A DNA stretch of 64,000 bases from Piscicola geometra (Eukaryota; Annelida; Clitellata; Hirudinida; Piscicolidae). Where the stretch lies: the NCBI GenBank assembly GCA_943735955.1, contig OX030957.1, positions 5,786,801-5,850,800 of the forward strand, given 5' to 3'. A program made the translations under genes and the position numbers. Shown here piece by piece: positions 24,159 to 36,189 of the stretch. The notes under the pieces were generated by a model. It worked only from the letters and a program-made list of their open reading frames with translations. It was not told the origin of the DNA and made no database searches. Each line of letters starts with the position of its first letter. The stretch's first letter is position 1.

Positions 24159-26636
24159 ATGGATTCAACACGTGCAAAGTGTTACGTTAACAATTTTGAC
24201 AATTTATGTTTTTCTGACAAAATTTCAGTAAGTTGTTCTAGTTTAAGTTATTTTTCCTAAAATTTCAAAAATATTTTTATTTTAATATTATAAATTTTAA
24301 AATAAATTATTTATGAAATGCTAAAAATTACATAAAAATACTATACATATTATTTAAACAAAGTTTCCCATGAAAAATGAATTATCAATAATACAGCCTA
24401 CATCAAGACTTGTTCTCTCCACTGACTCAGACAAAAAGATTAAGAGTTGTAATCAATTGACCATGAAAGATTTAATCAGCCCTCCAATTTCAAGCAACTT
24501 TCAACACTTTTTGGAGGTTTCAAATGAATGTCTTTACAAGCGAAATTTATTTCCATTGGAAAGGTCGAAAACCAAAGTGCTGTCTGCCCCTCTAGACGTT
24601 TCTGAGAGAATCTTTGGTGATAAAAACCATTTAGAAAGTGAAATATATTTTTAATTTTTCAAAAAATCGATTTAAATTTAGTTTACATCGATTTTTTACA
24701 TCTAATTTTTTACATTTTAGCAAACCGAATACCTTATGGTCTCAGTGTCGATGTTCCAAATAATACGTCAGCCCACAAATTTCAAAAATACCCTTTCTAC
24801 AAGGTACTACAAGACGCATAAGGAATTATTAATTTTTTTGACTGTTTAAATACAGGTTTGGAACCTATTTAATAATACATTAATTCGAATTATTTGAAAC
24901 TCGTAACTTCAAATGTCAGTTTTCACAAACCACTATTTATAATTGCGTTTGTTAATATGATTTGAATTATAATTAAGTTGTAGATTATAAATTATTGTTT
25001 CCATTGAGGATGCGACACCGGGCAAGCAACTAACAAGAAGTTACAACTGCTGTTTCGACGGCAATCGACGATTTGGCGTTTTAAAAGGTGGACAAAAATA
25101 TACCCAGAAATAGAATGTTGACAACTATTTTTATTTTTTAATATTTATAAATATTTTATAGAAATACATACAAAATGAAAAATTCTTTGAAAGATCGATA
25201 AAATTGATCAAGTGGTGAATTTACAGTTAAAACGGCGAAGGAACAAGCTTCGAGTTTGTTGACGGGGTACCCAGCATTTGAACGAAACAAAATCAACTCT
25301 ACGTCTGAATGCAATAGGTCAGTACTAGAAAAAGTCTTTAAAAAATGTATTAAAAGTAAGAAAAAATAATTTAGTATCCTTAATTTCCAGTCAGTATTGT
25401 GCATTTGGCCGTAAAAGCATCAGAGATGAGTTCAACGCAGACGACCTCATCCATTACAGGAGCCAGCCCAACATGTTGTTTTTATCGTCTGAAATATTTT
25501 AAAATAAAATTTTAAGTAACTTTAATTTTCAGTAAAAAAAGTTTTTGAAAATGAAGTTTTAGAAGTTTTGATGTGCCCCTTATGAACCGACAGTGTGCAC
25601 ATAGAAGTGGAAAGAACCAGAAGCCACCTGATGAAGGTGATCGCCAGCAACTTCAGCAATCTCACGCAGGCCTTCGCCTTCTTCGATAAGGTCTCGTGTG
25701 ATAAATTTTTCTATTTTTTTACGAAAATTTTATTTTTAATTTTAATTTAAAATTCTGTTAATTATCTCGTTTATTCATTTTCATTTCTGTAAGCTAATCA
25801 CCTGCATACACCTCCATTTTTATTGCGTTAGAAAGACGCAGGAGTGATTGACAAAGACTCCCTGAAAACAACCTTGGCACAGTTCAACATCCGTCTCTCT
25901 GATCAGCAACTGATGCAGCTGATACAAAGATGCAAGTCTCTCAGCGGACCTAAAGCACTCCGTCCACCCAAAGAGCTTCCGTGCTGCTTGGCAACGAAGG
26001 CATGCGATGGAGAGGCTCTGATGGGAGAGAACAGAGTGGTCAGGTGTGAGGACAGCATCAATTTCAGCGAGTTCGTCGACTCTCTCACCCTGCGAGGAGT
26101 TATTCCGTTGGGAGGAAACGCTGAGTGTTAGCTACCACTCCGACTATTAATAATTTAATCATACTTTTTTAAACATTTATTTTCGCATTTGGAAAAATAT
26201 TTATTTCAACAATTCTTCATCTCTCAGTCTCAGATCTAGTTTCAAGGAAGGACAACGAAAGACAAACTACCTACCAAGTCGACTACTTCTCTGCCAGCAA
26301 AATCAGCATTCCCAGTTGGAAAATATCAAACATTTGAAATCATCAAATATAAGTTGACGACTTTAAAAAAATATATGTCTCCCAATATTGATCGATCTTA
26401 TCATGAATTCCACTTCAAAACGCAATTGGAGCTTAAATGACAATGGCAACTCCACAGAGGACGCAGTGTTCGGCAAGGCGGGTGAAAGTTGGAAGGCCAT
26501 CAAGAACCTGGACAGCACTGGTCCGCTCCTGAACCCCTCCCCCTTCACTCGTCATGGGTTGACAGAAGAGGAAGTCGCTCACTTCGCAAGCCAACTTGTG
26601 CAAGAAGCCAATGCGCAAGAAAGTCAAAATTCTTGA
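24159..26636 (+). CDS. EFHB: EFHB-like EF-hand axonemal protein
   Basis: Ten exons join in frame to 438 residues: 24159-24227, 24364-24616, 24721-24803, 25009-25087, 25227-25317, 25391-25474, 25594-25690, 25832-26126, 26228-26314 and 26458-26636. Exon 1 ends in a perfect GTAAGT donor. Landmarks follow the EFHB (CFAP21) family in order: LISPPISSNFQ with a Pro-Leu motif, RSYNCCFDGNRRFG, FGRKSIRDEFNADDLIHYR, TQAFAFFDKKDAGVIDKDSL (EF-hand 1), INFSEFVDSL (end of EF-hand 2), and LLNPSPFTRHGLTEEEV. EFHB proteins sit inside doublet microtubules of motile cilia. The second EF-hand loop is split by about 38 extra residues. The C-terminus is shorter than in vertebrate EFHB, ending soon after the LLxPxxFxRxG motif. 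Exon 2's donor (24616 or 24637) and the last two exon borders are the least certain parts. Confidence 0.8.
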
Positions 26637-27000
26637 AGGTTTTTGAACATGCTCAAAAAAAGATTTTGATAATTTGATAAATGGATTATTTGATGTTAAT
26701 GTGTGGGTTTAAACTCATCTTAAACTTTTTAGTCAATGAATTTATTTATTTATTTGTTCGCTAGGGGGTTAAAACTGATGCAACACATCTACACGATGAG
26801 TTGCTGCATATATTTTATTGTGCGACGGGTATAATGATTGATAGAATTCTTTCGAAATAAACTTTAAATAACATCTTTTAGATAAATTCGTGAATGGAAA
26901 ATATTAAATATTTCAAATTAAAAATCAACAGCCAATCATTCCGGCTCACCGCTTGGCTAATCACACCTTTATGATGACTAAAGAAACTTTTAGGAAATTA
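26575..27000 (+). repeat. Local duplication, copy 1 (EFHB 3' end)
   Basis: This segment aligns by eye with 27115-27640 in the same orientation. Shared landmarks include caatgNgcaagaaa, ttcgctaggNgg, gataatgattNatagaattc and cagccaatcattccNgctc. It starts inside the last EFHB exon and ends in a peptide reading PIIPAHRLANHTFMM after a CAG acceptor-like site. Confidence 0.7.
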
Positions 27001-27114
27001 TATATTAAATTAATTTACATATTTTTGAAAATAGGTTCTTTATTTTGAATAATAGAAGGTAAGAGCCAAGGTTCTTAAACTTTCATGAAAATGAATAGAT
27101 TTTCCAGAACTTAA

Positions 27115-27640
27115 CTAACTTAAACTAGAGAAACCAATGTGCAAGAAATGCAAAGTTTTTGAAGTTTTTAGAAATTATATGCTTTTAGTAGGAAAAAGAA
27201 TTATTTGATTTTTTTGTGTGCTTTTAAATTTATTTTGAAGCTGTTCGGTAGTCTTGAATCTATTTATTGGTTCGCTAGGTGGAGATAACTGATTGTATAC
27301 TGTTTCATCTACATCTACATTTCTGAAATGCGATAATGATAATGATTTAAAGAATTCGGTAAAATAAATTTTAAATTAAATTTTGTGTCTTTGATTTTTC
27401 CCATCTTTACTTTCAATATCATGCCTCGACTAAACAGCGATTTAACCTGGAATCGAAAATTCCATGGGATCACACTTTTTACGGGATCATCTCCAAAACA
27501 TAATCGAACTTGCGAAAAAGCCAAATACCTCAAGTTGTATCACATGCTTTATCAACAGCCAATCATTCCGCCTCACCGCTTGGCTAATCACCACACTGTC
27601 TTCTTTATGAAGCCTAAAGATTCTTTTCGGGAGAGTGAAA
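27115..27640 (+). repeat. Local duplication, copy 2
   Basis: Diverged copy of 26575-27000, with about 135 extra bases (27420-27553) inserted before the shared cagccaatcattccgcctca block. The translated block PIIPPHRLANHH is better conserved than its flanks, which suggests it is or was coding. Confidence 0.7.
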
Positions 27641-27741
27641 TGCACGAGGAATCGTGCGTGCTGGTGCTTTTGTGTCGTGGCGAAGTAATGTGGCCACTAC
27701 ACGCCGCCTCTCAAAAGTGTTGTTCCTGCCTTGCATTTTGA
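27421..27741 (+). CDS. Hypothetical 106-residue protein or exon
   Basis: An ATG at 27421 opens MPRLNSDLTWNRKFHGITLF and continues through LYHMLYQQPIIPPHRLANHH to a stop at 27739-27741. The composition (Pro, His, Cys, Lys) is unlike the AT-driven frames nearby. The middle is preserved in the upstream duplicate, which supports coding. It may instead be one exon of a longer gene that includes 28880-30065. I recognise no family. Confidence 0.4.
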   Translation: MPRLNSDLTWNRKFHGITLFTGSSPKHNRTCEKAKYLKLYHMLYQQPIIPPHRLANHHTVFFMKPKDSFRESEMHEESCVLVLLCRGEVMWPLHAASQKCCSCLAF

Positions 27742-28879
27742 TGGTTTTTATTTCAAATAAAACAGTTTGAATTTCGGGAAATATTACTTAAAATATAAAT
27801 TGGAAAAAACTTGTATTGAAGGATAAAAGTAGAGCGGATGATATGGTTATATATGTGGTGGTGGGATGCTTGGGCAGGTGCGGTGTGGCTGGCTGCTGCT
27901 GCTTGAAGCATGCTGATCACGAAACGCACTGATGAGATAGGCCCGAGGAGTTCCCTAAATAGAGATTCTTTTGTGCATTTTTGCTTTTATCTTTCTCTGA
28001 GATTTATTTTCATCATTTTGTTTTTTTATTTATCATTCATTTGTTTTTTTACTTATCATTTTCGGTTTTTTATTTATACATTTTTTGTTTTATTATTTCG
28101 AAGTTTTGTGTGTATGAATATTTTTTAGATGATAATTTTGCTTTTTTGTTTTTGGTATCTGTTTTAGAAAATCTCTGTACCATTTTGAGATAATAGGGCT
28201 ATTTTTGTGGAAAAATTTGTTTTTCATCTTTGAAAATAGAGCATCATTATTTTTCCAGTTACTCAATCACCAAATATTTAAAAAATGCACGGATAATTTT
28301 TGATTTAAAAAAACTAAAATGGCGTTTTTAAATTGAAAAAGTTACAGTTTGTTAATGCGATGTAACTAAAAGTATTTAATTTCTATTTAGATTTTCTTTT
28401 CTTAAACTATTTTCAAAAACAATTTTCTAGAAAAAAAATTAAATTAGAAGATAGTGTATAAAGGATGGGTCATTAATTAATGCGGGATGTTTTTTAGACA
28501 GATACATTTCTTTTTCGCCTATTTGCATGACATTTTAATGACCTTTTCTTGCTATTTGAATAATGAATAAGGACATAATTACTTTATGATTTATTTGTTT
28601 TCCGTGAAAGTTTTCTTAGACCGTTTTTTGGTTGCGGGAAAAGAATTCTGTTGTTTTTATTAAAAGTATAGGAAGAAGTACTAAATTTATAAGTTATTTT
28701 AAAAAAACAAATAACTAAATTTTCCTTTACTTTCTTATAAAAAAATAATTTTCTATTTAATAAAATATCTATTAAAAGCCTTTAAAAGAGTGTATCTTAT
28801 GAGCAAGTTGATCGACCAGTATGAAATACCTTTCAAACAAAATTTAAATCTATCAAATTAAGACAGAAAAAATGTTCAG
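27742..28879. other. AT-rich spacer
   Basis: Hydrophobic plus-strand frames at 27910-28193 are T-rich artefacts (Phe/Leu/Ile runs). Nothing else was seen. It may be an intron if 27421-27741 and 28880-30065 are one gene. Confidence 0.45.
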
Positions 28880-30065
28880 TTAAACGGCATATTAAAAAGC
28901 TTGAAGCTTCAACAATACTCAACTTCAACACTCAATCAAAACGGATCCATAAATCCGGGTGCAGTCCAACAAGCGCATCATAAAGATCAGGTTGTTGAAG
29001 TGGCTTCAGGCTGGCTGAATTCTGTCTTCACAATGAGCCAGCGACCTTGGAGCATCGAAAGGGAACCTTCATCTTGCTCGTAAGTTTTAATAAGGATTTC
29101 ATAAAAGTTGTTTATAGATATTTATCAAACCAAAGACTTGGTGCCTATGTTCACCAAGCATATAAAAAAGTTCAGAGTTGATCCATTTTTTAAGATGAAT
29201 GTAATAGAGCCTTATACAAGAGAAAACGCTAAATTAAGTCAACAAGATTATTTTGGTCCAGTGTAATGATGGAGATGTAGGCAAAATAAGAAGGAAAAAA
29301 GTCATTAGCACACAAAAAAGAGAAAAAGACTTTTAAAGGTAATTTTTCAAGGCGGACTGATGGAAGACAAGGAAGTTCTTTTTGACGATAATCCTTTAAC
29401 TCTCGTTTTTCTTATCGAATCAATAATGCATGTACACACAAAAATAAAAGAAAACTTAATGAAGAGGAGTTGGAAAATATTTTTAACGTTTAATGTGAAA
29501 AGTAAAAATTGATTAACAAATGAATACACTTAGTATTACCAAAAAATATTAAATTAATTAAATTGTAAAGTATTTAAAGTTTCGGTTTTATCTTTAGGAT
29601 TTTACAAAAACTACTTGAATTTTTTTCTATTTATTCACAAAAATTGTAGATTTGAATTTTTTTTCAAACAAAATGTAAGTAAATGCACTTGAAGTGTACG
29701 GGTCTGGAAAAATATTTTTATCTAAAAGTTTTTCCTATTTCAAAATAGCCGAATGATAGGTTTTCACAATGTCTTTTCATCTTTTACAGTATTTGTCGGA
29801 TCTGTAAAGCGATTTAGGATCTGATGACCAAATTTCAAAATAAAAATGTAAAAATTTAAATTTTTAATATTTTTTCATACTTTTCAACTTTAGTATGAAG
29901 ACAATCACACGTGATCGCTTGGCATTTGACACGGGACAAAAGAACGTTCAATGGGCGTACATCTCGATGGGGTTGTCAAATACAACTACAAACGATGCCA
30001 CCTTGATCCAGCACTCAAACAATTTGACAAGCGAATCGATCGTAAATTACAATATCACGTTTTGA
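28880..30065 (+). CDS. Two-exon 3' part of an unrecognised gene
   Basis: Exon 28880-29079 follows a TTCAG acceptor and ends in a strong TC|GTAAGT donor. Exon 29894-30065 follows CTTTAG and ends at TGA. The junction is in phase 2 and gives about 123 residues: LNGILKSLKLQQYSTSTLNQ, then EVASGWLNSVFTMSQRPWSI, then TRDRLAFDTGQKNVQWAYIS, ending VNYNITF. The absence of an ATG before residue 54 or so indicates a missing 5' exon, perhaps 27421-27741. There is no signal peptide or membrane segment in what is visible. Function unknown. Confidence 0.55.
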
Positions 30066-33000
30066 AGTCAACTTCAATCCTTGAAGTTTTCTTATCTTTT
30101 AAGTTTTCTAAAATGTAAAATTTATTTGACAACAGAGAAAACTAGCTGCGAGTTGAACTAAAAAAACAAAATGAAATAAAATTTTACTGAGAAAAAGTAT
30201 GGATAGAATGGAAAATTCTTGAAATGGCTTTTAAAATGGCTGCATGGATATCCAGTCGCTAAAAAGTGATCTGATTAAGGCTTATTCTGCAATGTCTGTT
30301 TAATTTCTGAAACGCTTTCAAACATAAAGTGCTAAAAATGATTTTATTTCTTCAAAAAAATTTGACTAAACTTCTATTAAATTCATGGAGTTTTTGTAAG
30401 CAACGTGAATCGTCAAACCTAATCAGCCAATAACGAAGAAAATCCACTTCAATTTGAGGGCGCTCACGCCAATCTAGTCTTCAGTGCTGCACTGGTTGAT
30501 GCAACCTCTAATTAACCCTCTAATCCTTCCACTCTTGAGTCCACGTACCACACGACCAGTGGTAATAAGAGACGGATGAGGAGAGGTTTTAGTCGCAACT
30601 GCCAAATTATTCTAAGCTTTTTAGAATTTTTATCTTCTGTATTTTAGTTAAATTTAGATTTCTTTATTGTTTTTAAGTTATGCCATTGCACTTGAAGATT
30701 TAACAAATTCAAGCTATGCCAGAAGTCATTTGGTGCATTCATGAATTTCTAGGATTTTTCATTCAGCTTAAAGACAAAAATGTTACATTTAAATTTTTCC
30801 AATTTAAATATTTTAAAATGAAAGTATTAGCGAAGTTGCATTGAACGCTTTCAAAGCCAGAGAGTTAACGTAGTGCAAATAGTAAGAAAAAAATTATTCC
30901 AATAAATATATAAAATATCAAACAAAAAAATCTTGTATGAATATTCGAATGCAGTTATCCATGAAATGTTTGAACTCTTTCACGAGTTGTTACTTTCGCC
31001 ATTTGAAGTCATTCATCGCTAAATTCATTCATGAATGGAGACCAAATAGATGTAATATAAATTTAATATAAATTTGTAATAATCATGAATTAATCTTAAA
31101 TTATCAAATTGTTTAGTTCAAGAGTTTTGAATAATCTCACTCCCATAACTTTCCTTGCCTCTCTGATCCAAGCTTGTCCATTGAGGATCGTTAGAATTCT
31201 CATCGGAAGACTTTTACCACTTTAAACATCCCTTGTGTGGATGCCAGTAACAAATAAATGTTGTTTCAAACTGAATTACTTTAAAAATTTAAAATGAAAT
31301 GATAAATAACTTTTATGATTTCAAATCTCTATTTCATAAATCGCTCTCGAATAAACTTTTCAATCTACAAAGAAAACTTCAGGTTTTTATTCGAATTTAC
31401 TTTTATACTGTTTACGACTCTCCTCAAAACATAAAACAAGGTTTAAACGGCATTGTTTTCACTCACCTCGGGGTGCAGTATTAATCATTTGAATAACAGG
31501 CTCCTGTAATTTGGTTATACGGCAGGTCAATTTAAGGTCTTGGAATTCATAAAAGTTGAATTTATTGCTTTTGATAAATAATTAAGCGCACTATGAAAGG
31601 GGTTAAAAGTTGACTTAACTGCTCCATACGTCGATGATTAAAAGGGGTTGTCTTGATTGGGACCTTTAACTGCTTTCCTTGCAGAGAGACGGGTGGAAAG
31701 AGGAGGAGGATAAGTGGGGGAAGAACTAGTAGAAGATGGAATGGATAAAGAAGTGCATGACTAGTTTTATGACACGTTGAATAGAAAAGAAAAGTAAATT
31801 GATAGATAAAAGAAGAAACATTGTTTTGTGTTTTGTGTAGATACGAGAAAATTTTCACTTTCCAATGCATTCTCAAAAAGAATGATCTGATTTAAGGGCG
31901 TTGAATAAGTTAGGTGGGAGAGGATAGGCGAGGAATAGAGATAAAGACAGATGAATGGTTGGCAAGATAGATCATGGAGATGAAAAGGATGGAGTGAGTT
32001 GAATAATGGTGGAGGAAGAAGCGGAATGAAAGAAAGATGGATGCACGGGATTCGCACAAAGGAAGTGATGGATGGCGAACATGATTGAGAATTTTTCGGT
32101 TTGAGGCCATGATAATAATGCTGATGCCTCTTTCGGAATTGCCGGCGGGTGTTGCGAGGAGTCCAAATTGATGAATTTGGGAAATAGATGCTGGAAATAA
32201 AAGTTTTTACATTTATTTAGCGTGTATTATTCTCCAGCTGTCTATCTCTTTCTGATGTTAATTACCTTTTCATCTACTTTCCTATTTTCCTATTTGGCTG
32301 TGTATTCTTACATTCACCTGCCCATCCATGTTTCCCCACCAAAAAATCAATATTAATCTTACCATAGACCAATCTATTTATTTAACTACAAACCACCTAT
32401 TCACTTAACCATAAAACCATCCATTTATTTAACCACAGACCCATCCATCCCTTATCTGTTTACCCATCCTTTCATGCATCCGCTGAAGTAGCAATCGTTT
32501 CATTCGCCGATCATTTTTCAGCGTCTCTCGAACATTCGTTGGCCTTTTCGCTCCTGTTGTGCAATCATAGATAAACACACAAAAAAGAATATTTAAATAA
32601 ATAAATTAATTAGATATAAACACACAAAATATAATTTAACTATAAAACACACAATTGAAAGTTTCATGGAAATATAAAAGAACATTGAAAGGTTTTAATT
32701 ACTGGGAAAAAACTTCTAAGATGAATTAAATTTATATTTTTCTGTGCATTGAGAAATTAATTGAAAACTTTTAATGAATACATTTTTATTGATTTATAAT
32801 TTAAAGACAATATTAAAAAAATATATTTGCCAAGAAGTTAGAGGCATAAAATTCGGTAGTTTTTAAATATTCTACCTATGTATTTTTGCAAGTTTTAAAA
32901 TAAAACTGTTTTGGGAAACTCGGCAATCATATTTTCCAAGTCATTGTTTTAAAAAATTCCATTTTTCTTTCTTACGCTGCTACAGTCATATGGACGCCAG

Positions 33001-33183
33001 AATCTCCTTGATGTTTGTGCACCAAGCCTTTAAAAAGAATATCAATATTTCATCTTATCACGGAAATTTCTAACTTCCAAGTTTATTATATATTTTTATT
33101 ATTTACGTTGTGTCTTTTATTATTATCACTACTGTCACTACTGTATTTTGTAACTATTTTTTTATAGTAGTCTTGTAGCTCAT
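30066..33183. other. Gene-poor; weak exon candidate at 30418-30512
   Basis: The GC-richer patch 30400-30600 has a plus frame ANNEENPLQFEGAHANLVFS ending at TAA near 30513 after a CAG. It also has a competing open minus frame (ATKTSPHPSLITTGRVVRGL) with a GTACGT donor, so strand cannot be decided. At 31560-32170 the minus frames are Ser/Pro/His-rich readings of AG-rich DNA with no splice support. The rest is AT-rich. Confidence 0.3.
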
Positions 33184-33256
33184 ATGGTTTACGCCATGTT
33201 AACAACTTTCTTCATTGTATTGTATTGTAAGTATTATTATTACCAACGTTACTGGC

Positions 33257-33370
33257 ATGGCTGGAGGACACAAAGACACAATCAGTTGGCAAACATCTTT
33301 ACAACGCCTCCTTTATTATTTTGTCCTCAAGAAGCTTCTTGTCCAGCGCTATTTGAGACCAAAATGCTAA
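33257..33370 (+). CDS. Possible 37-codon small ORF or terminal exon
   Basis: An ATG frame MAGGHKDTISWQTSLQRLLY continues basic and amphipathic to TAA at 33370. An overlapping frame from ATG 33184 has a GTAAGT donor after MVYAMLTTFFIVLY. Either could be an exon. No family recognised. Confidence 0.18.
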   Translation: MAGGHKDTISWQTSLQRLLYYFVLKKLLVQRYLRPKC

Positions 33371-33608
33371 TATTCAACTTTATTTAAATAAAAAAAAAAT
33401 TCTGTTTAATGTTATTTTTATTAATTATTTCGTTAAATTAATATTCAATTTTTAAATTTTTAAGCTATCGGATATTAATGATTTCTTCAAAAATAATATT
33501 TCTCAAGTTTGTGCTTGTTCAGAATAAAAGATTTTAGTGCATAAGTTTTTATAATTTAATATATTTATAAAAATTAGTCATTTACCATATTGAACATTTT
33601 TAACTCAC

Positions 33609-33693
33609 GCGTTTGTGCACCCAACAAGCATGTAGCCAACAGAGCAGGGTCGTATAAATATTGAGAATACACCAGTCGAGCTGTGCCCGCCTA
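33609..33693 (-). CDS. Candidate minus-strand exon
   Basis: The reverse strand has an AG acceptor before 33693 and a strong ACGC|GTGAGT donor near 33609. The best-looking frame reads GTARLVYSQYLYDPALLATC and can read on to a stop about 35 bp past the donor. The other two frames are also open, so the frame is uncertain. No neighbouring exon was identified. Confidence 0.28.
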
Positions 33694-33699
33694 ACGTTG

Positions 33700-36010
33700 C
33701 CAATCTAAGATTCATTAAGACAAGGCTAAGAAGTCGCTGGCGCTTCCATAATTCGATTTATTTGCTTTTGTGTTTAATTAATTAAACTATTTTTGTAAAT
33801 AAGCTTATTATTTTGAAATATTGGAAGACAACAGCCAAGGTTTTTTAAACCTTTTTCCCAATAGTCTGTTTATTACTTATATAACTAAATTGATTTTACA
33901 AAAATAATTCTAAACATTTGTGAATGATTTTGTTTCTATAAATGGAAAATAAATCATTATTTAATGACTTCAAACGTGATGTGTCTATAAACTAAAGCAA
34001 TAAATAAATGTTTAAGTAAAAATATTTTTATATAAATACATTTTTTGAAAATCAAAAATCATTTTATTCAAAAACAAATACTTTAAAGTGAATTTGACAA
34101 AACGATCGATAGTTTTGTCGATAAATTCTGGAGATGGAATTGTATTATGTTTCAAAAACAATATTTCAAAGTTTTTTCTATTTTGAAGATTCCATAACTG
34201 AAATTGGAAATGTGAAACACTATTTTGCGTAAAAACAATTCAGAGAGTTGAATGAATATTTTGAAAACTATTTTTTTGTGTTTTTATTGTTTCAAAAATA
34301 GAGTTAAAATCATTTTCAAAAATTAAAATTAAATTATGAAAACATAAAAACTTGAAAGATAAGATGACGATTCAGTGTTCTATGGGGCATCGACGGCGCT
34401 TTGCTCTTTTCAGCTTTTTATGCTCAGTCCTTTTGAATCCCAAGATTAATAAAATCTGATCGAAGGCTTGAAATTACATTTTAAAGCTTCCAAATATAAA
34501 TGTTTTGATTTATTATTTCAAACTCAGAGAGTATAATGCAGCGATTAAAAAACATTAAAATTCTAGGAAATTTCTTTTTTCCATTTGAACATGAAGCATA
34601 TCACATAGATGAGTTGGTCATTAAAAAGACCATAGAATAAAATATTTCTGGCTCAATTTTCATGAACTTTTTGACTTATCAACAAATTTAGAGCTACCAA
34701 AACAAATAATTAATATTTAATTATTCTTTCTTTAATTTATTTATTTATCATGTTCATCAGAAACACTAGTAGGAACAGAATTGTTAAAGCAGTAACAGTA
34801 GAGAATATAACATAATAGTGATAGAATAGGAAGATAAAAGTAAAATGAGAAACACTGGTTGCGATGGTAGCATTTTTGACAATGCATTATTTATAGGCAA
34901 TCAGGTGTGTTTAATACTATTTCGAAGCTTCTCCATAAATCATGTATGATCTGTTTGACGCGCCAAATGCATTGAATTTGTCTGCCGGCGCCTCAAGCCT
35001 CTATTATCACTGCGAAATGACAATCCTGCCATGAGAAAATCTTTCCGTCTTTTGTGATCCTTTCTTGATTGCTTTCCGGATATTCACTGAGTTGAAAAGC
35101 CACAAATGAACTAATTAAACTCTTGATTAGGGTCTTCAAACTGTTTTTATTTTTTTTCATCCGCTAATGTGTCCAGGTGTGTGATTGATTAAAATGCTAG
35201 AAACTTCCTTATTGAAATTAATTGAGGAGCTTCAAATATGTTTTTCAATTGAGCATCATCATGTAAAGTCATGATTATGATCGAGGTTTTCTAGATTATT
35301 GAAGCTGTTAATATTGATTGGTCTACCAGAGCCTTAATAAAACAAACTGTACTATTGTAGACTTTTCAGTGTTTAAAATACTTACAAGTTGCTATAATGT
35401 TTAATTAAAATAACAATCACAATTTAAAATTGTTTTTTTAGAATAAAACAACTTTTTCATTATTTTCCAATATAACTTCTTTCATAGCTTTAATATTGCA
35501 ATTTATAAATCTTTTATTTTGCTAGAAATTGTTTTTTTTTAAACTTAATGCTTTCTTTAGAGACAAATTAAACTTTTTAATGTTGAAATCTCCATCGTAA
35601 AGGTCTAAAAACTTATACTATTGAATTTTTATCTCGTATTTATAAGACGAAATGGACGGAGTTTTTTATTCAAATTTTACAGATATTTCATTAAAATTTA
35701 ATTCGCTTTAACGATTCTATACTCAGTAGATCTTCATTTACATAAAAAATTGATAAATCCATAATTTTCAAAAATCTTTATTAAAAAGAATACTCGTAAG
35801 TAAAAAAGTTTTTTTTTAAATGTTCATTTTTACTTTCAGGTCAATAAAAGAATATGTATTTCTCATGCACACAATTCCTTATTGATAAGCCTGTAAATTA
35901 GGCGGAAGAGATGGCAATGATAAACTGCTGACTCTTAAAGGCTCATAAGTCATACTTAACTGCCTGGAAGATGACTCGATTGCCGAGAATAGTGATGAGG
36001 AGGCTGTGTC
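33700..36010. other. Gene-poor AT-rich DNA
   Basis: The only GC-richer patch (34900-35090) is open on both strands for about 30 codons (plus MYDLFDAPNALNLSAGASSL; minus SEYPESNQERITKDGKIFSW), with no clear splice pair. Nothing else is supportable. Confidence 0.4.
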
Positions 36011-36015
36011 GATGT

Positions 36016-36089
36016 AGTGGTGGTGGTGGTGGTGGTGGTGGTGGTGGTGGTGGTGGTGGTGGTGGTGGTGGTGGTGGTGGTGGTGGTGG
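36016..36089 (+). repeat. (TGG)n microsatellite, about 24 units
   Basis: Pure GGT/TGG triplets, followed by a degenerate GTGGT-rich tail to about 36190. Frames through it (poly-Gly, poly-Thr) are not genes: they start at non-ATG codons or lack context. Confidence 0.95.
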
Positions 36090-36189
36090 TAGTGCAGGCT
36101 GTGTCGAGGTGGTCATGGTCGTGGTAGTAGTGGAGGTGTTGGTGGTGGCACGGTGTGGTGGTAGTGGAAGTGGTGGTGGAAAGTTGTGG

